From Frateuria_A sp049727805 (lineage in GTDB: Bacteria; Pseudomonadota; Gammaproteobacteria; Xanthomonadales; Rhodanobacteraceae), in NCBI RefSeq assembly GCF_049727805.1, contig NZ_JBCNYA010000022.1, positions 5,816 through 69,815 of the forward strand: DNA of 64,000 nucleotides, given 5' to 3'. Each line of letters begins with the position of its first letter. Within the stretch, counting starts at the first letter, position 1. Under the pieces are notes generated by a model. It was not told the origin of the DNA. It worked only from the letters and a program-made list of their open reading frames with translations, and did no database searches. Position numbers and translations under genes: made by a program. This document shows positions 59,759-64,000 of the stretch, piece after piece.

Positions 59759-61023
59759 GGCGCCGATCCTTCCGGCAGCGGCGTGGCCGCGGCGGGCACG
59801 GTCAGCGTGGCGGCGACGCCTTCGGGCACGTTGGCCACCACCGCCAGCGAGGCGCGCGGACCGTAGATCAGGCGCAGGCGCTCGCGCACGTTCTTCAGGC
59901 CGATGCCGGTGCCGCCGCCGGCGCTGTTGAAGCCCTGCCCGTCGTCGGCCACGGTGATGGCGATGCCGTCGGCGTCGCGGCGGGCCAGGATCCAGATCGT
60001 GCCGCCGCCGGGCTTGGGCTCCAGCCCGTGCTTGATCGCATTCTCGACCAGGGTCTGCAGCATCATCGGCGGCACGGCGATGGCGCGCAGCGCGTCGGGG
60101 ACCTCCACCTTCAGCGACAGCCGGGCTCCCATGCGGATCTTCAGGATTTCGAGGTAGGCGAGCGTGCGCTCCAGTTCGTTGCCGAGCGTGGACAGGGGTT
60201 CCTCGACGTTGGGCAGCGAGTGGCGCAGGTACTGGATCAGATGACCGAGCATGCGGTCGGCCTGCGCCGGCTCGCTGCGCGTGAGGTACTGGGCGCTGGC
60301 CAGCGTGTTGTAGAGGAAATGCGGTTCCACCTGGGCGTGGAGCAGGTTCAGCCGGGCCACCGTGAGCTCTTTCTCGGTGACGGTCTGCGCCGCCGCCATC
60401 TGCTCGCGGCGGCGGCGCTCGGCGACGCGGCGGGTGATCGCGCGGGTGATCGCCTCGGCGTTCTCCAGGTTGGTGCCGTCGTCGACGCGGAACCAGTCGC
60501 TCCAGGCGCCGCTCTCCGGCTCGCAGATCAGCGTGACGCTGCTGGTGCCGTCGCCCGGCGTCACCGTGGCGAAGATCTGGTTGCGCAGGCTGCCGAACCA
60601 GTTGGCCGGGCTGGCCCGGCGCAGCAGGCTGCTGACCGCGCTGCCGCCGTACAGCGCGGGACGTTTCACCCTGGCGCGGATCTGCAGGCTGTCGCGGGCG
60701 CTTTCGATTTCCTCGCTGCGCGGCAGCTCGCGGATCGCCGCGTCGAGCAGGTCGAACGCCTCGTCCGCGTCGAAGGGAACTTCCACCTGGCGCCGCTGCC
60801 GGTTGCCCAGCGTGCCGCCGTCGACGTGCCCGGCGACCAGCCGCACCCGCCGTAGGTGCGAGAACGCGCCGGTGATCACGAACGCCATCGTGATCGCGAA
60901 GGCGACGAACAACGGCAGGGGATTGTTGCCGTGACCGGGCGCCATCAAGGGAAGCGACAGCAGCAGGAACAACAGCATCCATGCCAGCACGATGCGAACG
61001 ATGAAGAACAAGCTCCTGATCAC
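59755..61023 (-). CDS. LytS/YpdA-like sensor histidine kinase
   Basis: 422 residues from GTG 61023. Two membrane helices at the N-terminus (LFFIVRIVLAWMLLFLLLSLPL; LFVAFAITMAFVITGAF), a ~150-residue cytoplasmic linker, then His_kinase with LHAQVEPHFLYNTL (His phosphate acceptor) and HATPase (LVENAIKHGLEPK; GGGTGIGLKNVRERL). It is coupled with the LytTR regulator. The stimulus is unknown. Confidence 0.88.
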   Translation of the reverse strand: MIRSLFFIVRIVLAWMLLFLLLSLPLMAPGHGNNPLPLFVAFAITMAFVITGAFSHLRRVRLVAGHVDGGTLGNRQRRQVEVPFDADEAFDLLDAAIRELPRSEEIESARDSLQIRARVKRPALYGGSAVSSLLRRASPANWFGSLRNQIFATVTPGDGTSSVTLICEPESGAWSDWFRVDDGTNLENAEAITRAITRRVAERRRREQMAAAQTVTEKELTVARLNLLHAQVEPHFLYNTLASAQYLTRSEPAQADRMLGHLIQYLRHSLPNVEEPLSTLGNELERTLAYLEILKIRMGARLSLKVEVPDALRAIAVPPMMLQTLVENAIKHGLEPKPGGGTIWILARRDADGIAITVADDGQGFNSAGGGTGIGLKNVRERLRLIYGPRASLAVVANVPEGVAATLTVPAAATPLPEGSAP

Positions 61024-61331
61024 GACCGCCCCCGGCGATGCCTTCGATGGCCGGGAGCATAGCGAGCCGGATCGTCCCGTTCGCCTTCCTTGCGACGAAT
61101 GGCCGGTGGGCGCGATGGGACGGGGGATTTCGGGGGCCAATACCTTGCGTGGCTCGCACCCACCGTGGGGACCGCCGGTTCATCAGTGCCTGGTCGTCGG
61201 CTGCGGTCGCATCGCATGCCGCCCGGGCAACCGGGGTACGAGACCGACCGGCCTTGTTCGGCCGGGCTGACACGGCGGCATATCGCGGTGGACTTCCTAC
61301 GTACGCCCCGCTCCCACCGTCGGGAATGTGG
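61024..61331. other. Intergenic region with a small DoxX-like remnant
   Basis: 308 bases between the kinase start and the phosphonomutase-like gene. Bases 61233-61277 (plus strand) read GQPGYETD...AGL and closely match part of the DoxX gene at 47384-47418; reading stops soon after. The rest shows no gene. This looks like a decayed fragment. Confidence 0.4.
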
Positions 61332-62114
61332 TCAGGCCATCGCCGCCCTGGCCGCCTCGGTCAGCCACTGCATGGCACCGCGGTACGGACCCGGGCCGTG
61401 GCTGATGCGCACCACGCCAAGCTCGGCCAAGCGTGCGCGGTTCGGCACCCCGGGCATGACCATGATGTTGACCGGCAACGGCGAGGCTTCGGCCAGCCGC
61501 GCGATCAGGTGGTCGGCGACCACGCCGGGCACGAACAGGCCGCTGGCGCCGGCGTCGGCGTAGGCGCGGGCGCGCTGCAGGGCGTCGTCCACCATGGCCA
61601 TGTCGTGCGCGTCGGCGGGCTTCTGGAAGAACACGTCGGTGCGCGCATTGAGGTACATCGCCACGCCGGCCTTGTCCGCCGTGCGACGCGCAGTGACGAG
61701 TCGCGCGGCCTGGTCCCGCGGGTCGCGCAGGCTGCCGTCGGAGGGGAAGCTGTCTTCCAGGTTGCAGCCGACCGCGCCTGCTTCGAGCGCGGCGGCGACC
61801 GTGGCGGCGACGGCCTCGGGTGCGTCGCCGTAGCCGCTCTCCAGGTCGATCGTCACCGGCAGCGCGACGGCGCCCACGATCCGGCGCAGGTTGTCCAGCG
61901 CGAGCGCGAACGGAAGCTTCTCGCCGTCGGCGAAACCGTTGGCGGCGGCCACCGACCAACTGCCCGTGGCGATCGCCCTGGCGCCAGCCTCGGCGACGGC
62001 GCGCGCGCTGCCGGCGTCCCAGGCGTTGAACAGCACCAGCGGCTGGCCGGGCACGTGGAGGGATTGGAACTGCTTGGCCTTATCGTTCTGCGTGGTCACT
62101 GCGGTCTCCAGCAT
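61332..62114 (-). CDS. Isocitrate lyase/PEP mutase-family enzyme
   Basis: 260 residues. Family motifs: LFNAWDAGSARAVAEAGARAIATGS, TIDLESGYGD (metal-binding acid), GCNLEDS, NARTDVFF. It belongs to the phosphonomutase-like group of the ICL superfamily, which lyse or isomerise 2-oxo acids; the catalytic lid is not resolved from sequence, so the reaction is unknown. It is cytoplasmic and alone. Confidence 0.85.
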   Translation of the reverse strand: MLETAVTTQNDKAKQFQSLHVPGQPLVLFNAWDAGSARAVAEAGARAIATGSWSVAAANGFADGEKLPFALALDNLRRIVGAVALPVTIDLESGYGDAPEAVAATVAAALEAGAVGCNLEDSFPSDGSLRDPRDQAARLVTARRTADKAGVAMYLNARTDVFFQKPADAHDMAMVDDALQRARAYADAGASGLFVPGVVADHLIARLAEASPLPVNIMVMPGVPNRARLAELGVVRISHGPGPYRGAMQWLTEAARAAMA

Positions 62115-62193
62115 TTTTAGGGATGAAACATAGAAGCGGGCGTGGCCCGTTGCGCACGCCCTGACATCAGCCGTTCGTAGGCGAGTGCGCGGC

Positions 62194-62349
62194 TCAGGCG
62201 CGGTTCGAGGCCATCGCGGAGGCGTGCGCCTCCTTCAGCTTCACCGCGCAGTCGTCGCAGCACACTTCCACGGTCTTGCCGCCGATCCGCACCTGGATGG
62301 CGTTCCCGTCCAGTTCGCAGTCGCAGGCGGCGCAGGTCTTCTCGCTCAT
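62194..62349 (-). CDS. Small cysteine-rich metal-binding protein
   Basis: 51 residues, ATG 62349 with a clear GGAGGAA site. Motifs CAACDC near the start (Cys6, 9, 11) and VEVCCDDCAVKL (Cys30, 31, 34) form two putative zinc-binding clusters around IQVRIGGKTVEV. It resembles short YHS/TRASH-like proteins. It lies 79 bases before the phosphonomutase-like gene on the same strand, so co-expression is possible. The function is unknown; metal handling is an inference. Confidence 0.8.
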   Translation of the reverse strand: MSEKTCAACDCELDGNAIQVRIGGKTVEVCCDDCAVKLKEAHASAMASNRA

Positions 62350-62430
62350 GTCGTTCCTCCGATAGCCCCGAAATGGGGTGCAGGAAGTAGACGCTTTCCG
62401 GGACGCGGCGGCTGTCGAAAACTTTAGCGA

Positions 62431-63273
62431 CTAGCGGTGCAGCGCGATCTGCCGGAACTCGCTCGGCGTGCGGCCGTACATCTTCTGGAACGCGGCGGTG
62501 AAATGGCTGTGGCTGGAGAAGCCCAGCTCCACGCCCAGCGCGGCGAGGTCGTCGTAGTCGCGCAGCAAGTCCAGCGCGCGGGCCAGCCGCAGCCGCAACT
62601 GGTAGCGGTACAGCGGCACGCCTTCGACCTGGCGGAAGCTCTGGGTGAGGTAGACGGCCGACACGCCGACTTCCGCCGCCACCTCGGCCAGCGTCCAGCG
62701 GCGCGCCAGGTCACGCGCCAGCACCAGCTTGGCGCGGTCGACCAGCCGCTGGCGGCCCTGGCTGGAACCGGCCGCGTGCGTGGTGCGCGGCGCCAGCGCG
62801 CGGTGCACCAGCGTCAGCGCGAGGCTCTCGCCTTCCAGCGGTTCGGCGATGCCCTCGCGCAGCGAGTGGCGCAGCAGCGCCACCAGCACCTGCGCGCGTG
62901 GATCGATGCGCAGGCGGGTCTGCCCGAACCGCAGCGGCTCGCCGTCGGCCAGCAGCGCGGGCGGCGCAAGCTCGCGCAGCAGGGTCGGGTCCAGCGCCAT
63001 CGACAGGCTGGCATCGCCGCCGGCGTTCGGGTGGCTGACCTGGTAGTCCTCGCCGGCGTTGAAGAACAGCACCTGGCTTGCGTCCGCCACCGCGTCGTCG
63101 TGGCCGACGTGGCGCACGTAGGTGCCGCGGTAGGGAAAGACCAGGTGCGTGCGGCCGGCACGCTCGATTTCGCCCTTGTGCCGGCAGGTGCCCGCGCACA
63201 CCACGTCGCGCACCTCGACCAGCGGCGTGACGAGCAGCGTGTAGACCTGGAAATCCGGATGCGGGGTGGACAT
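62431..63273 (-). CDS. AraC-family regulator
   Basis: 280 residues from ATG 63273 (a TTG at 63291 is possible). N-terminal cupin-like sensor (FPYRGTYVRHVGHDDAVADASQVLFFNAGEDYQVSHP spread over ~46-82) and C-terminal AraC HTH (WTLAEVAAEVGVSAVYLTQSF; ALGVELGFSSHSHFTAAFQKMYGRTPSEFR). It has Cys at CAGTCRH in the sensor. Located after the peroxiredoxin gene on the same strand; a target cannot be named. Confidence 0.87.
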   Translation of the reverse strand: MSTPHPDFQVYTLLVTPLVEVRDVVCAGTCRHKGEIERAGRTHLVFPYRGTYVRHVGHDDAVADASQVLFFNAGEDYQVSHPNAGGDASLSMALDPTLLRELAPPALLADGEPLRFGQTRLRIDPRAQVLVALLRHSLREGIAEPLEGESLALTLVHRALAPRTTHAAGSSQGRQRLVDRAKLVLARDLARRWTLAEVAAEVGVSAVYLTQSFRQVEGVPLYRYQLRLRLARALDLLRDYDDLAALGVELGFSSHSHFTAAFQKMYGRTPSEFRQIALHR

Positions 63274-63328
63274 GCGGCCATTGCAGCACAAAGGCGCGTC
63301 CCTGCGCCCTGCCCGGCCGCTCGCGGCG

Positions 63329-63883
63329 TTACTGCGCTTTCGCTTCGAGCGCCTTCACCGCCGCCAGCGTTTCCTCGACGTGCTTGTTCGGCTTGAGGTT
63401 GGAATAGACGTGCACGATCTTGCCCGACGGCGCGATCACGTAGGACGTGCGGTCCGACCAGCCCGGACGCATCGGCAGCAGCGCGTCGTATTCCTTCGCG
63501 ATCGACGCGTCGGCATCGGCTGCGACCGGGAACTTGCCGCCGCAGTGTTCGGTTTCCTTGGAGAAGTCGGACAGTTGGTCGGTGTTGCCGGCGGTCACGC
63601 CGATCACGGTGGCGTGCAGCGCCTTGAACTTGTCGATGGCGACGGAGAACAGGTGCGCTTCGAGGTTGCAGCCGGCGGTGTGCGCGGCGGGGAAGAAGTA
63701 GACCACGACGGGTCCCTGCTTCAGCGCGTCGGCGAGCTTGAAGGTGAAGGGCTTGCCGGCGAGGTAGGCCGGCGCGGTGAAGTCGGGGGCCTGCGCGCCC
63801 TCCTTCAGGGCGGCAAAGGCCGGCGCGGCCAGGGTCGCCATACCGACGAAAGCGAGCGCGGCAAGCTTGATCGAGGGTTTCAT
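63329..63883 (-). CDS. Secreted BCP-type peroxiredoxin
   Basis: 184 residues from ATG 63883 with AAGGA upstream. A signal peptide (LAALAFVGMATLAAPAFA) leads to a thioredoxin fold: FFPAAHTAGCNLEAH has the peroxidatic Cys72, and ETEHCGGKF gives Cys114 as a possible resolving residue. It probably reduces peroxides in the periplasm. A family B REP pair is upstream. Confidence 0.88.
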   Translation of the reverse strand: MKPSIKLAALAFVGMATLAAPAFAALKEGAQAPDFTAPAYLAGKPFTFKLADALKQGPVVVYFFPAAHTAGCNLEAHLFSVAIDKFKALHATVIGVTAGNTDQLSDFSKETEHCGGKFPVAADADASIAKEYDALLPMRPGWSDRTSYVIAPSGKIVHVYSNLKPNKHVEETLAAVKALEAKAQ

Positions 63884-63933
63884 GGGTGGTTCCTTGGTGA
63901 GTGGAGAAAACCGGTTATACGCCACGATGGCCC

Positions 63934-63996
63934 GTAGGGTGGGCTTCAGCCCACCGGCCCGCTTGCAGAAAGGGCTGGTGGGCTGAAGCCCACCCC
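63934..63996. repeat. REP pair, family B, at the right edge
   Basis: GTAGGGTGGGCTTCAGCCCACC and its inverse GGTGGGCTGAAGCCCACC flank ~20 bases, in the same arrangement as at 8983. Confidence 0.8.
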
Positions 63997-64000
63997 CCGG

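Noticed and set aside
1..64000. CRISPR array, insertion sequence or prophage
   Set aside because: No regularly spaced direct repeats, transposase, integrase or phage gene was seen. The repeats found are inverted and intergenic.

Overview
High-GC gammaproteobacterial chromosome segment. Gene content and order point to the Xanthomonadales, probably Rhodanobacteraceae (Dyella/Rhodanobacter/Luteibacter-like): an RpoN/FliA-type flagellar cluster with cheV, a lexA-imuA-imuB-dnaE2 cassette, the coaD-ferredoxin-ggt neighbourhood, and many short palindromic intergenic repeats. The family is inferred from content; no search was run.

Layout. (1) 1-14519, flagellum and chemotaxis. On the minus strand lies flgBCDEFGHIJK (flgK runs off the left edge), then cheV. 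On the plus strand are a soluble methyl-accepting protein, flgA, flgM, flgN and an EAL-HDOD protein. Clear sigma-54 sites lie before flgB and before the receptor-flgA pair. A near-perfect sigma-28 site lies before flgM and a weaker one before cheV. This fits an RpoN then FliA hierarchy. (2) 14745-25006, housekeeping: a TMEM43-like membrane protein, an MBL-fold hydrolase, ggt, ferredoxin, a lipoprotein, coaD, rsmD, ftsY, an AsmA-like protein, mutY, yggX and tRNA-Phe, with a degenerate inverted tRNA-Phe fragment just beyond it. (3) 25090-35704, signalling and SOS mutagenesis: a large propeller-type hybrid histidine kinase, divergent lexA, then imuA-imuB-dnaE2, and a convergent UdgX-like uracil-DNA glycosylase. 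(4) 36001-43787: a YeiE/YeiH-like pair, tsaB, an MFS exporter, a SnoaL-like protein, an alpha/beta hydrolase, an XRE regulator and a D-threonine-aldolase-like enzyme. (5) 43876-63883, an accessory region rich in redox and small-molecule detoxification genes. It holds four AhpD/carboxymuconolactone-decarboxylase-like proteins within about 11.5 kb, two peroxiredoxins, DoxX and DUF417 membrane proteins, a cupin, an SDR, a dehalogenase/epoxide-hydrolase-like enzyme, a flavoprotein, and many local regulators (MocR, CGNR, LysR, two AraC, LytTR with its LytS-type kinase).

The points most worth following are: the AraC-AhpD-DUF417 module that resembles the reactive-chlorine RclR/RclC system, including two cysteines in the regulator; the CGNR-regulator/hydrolase pair with a perfect inverted repeat around a promoter; the UdgX-like enzyme beside the mutasome; and a mosaic repeat family (six copies) plus other REP families that touch gene ends, in two cases supplying the stop codon and in one the ribosome-binding site.
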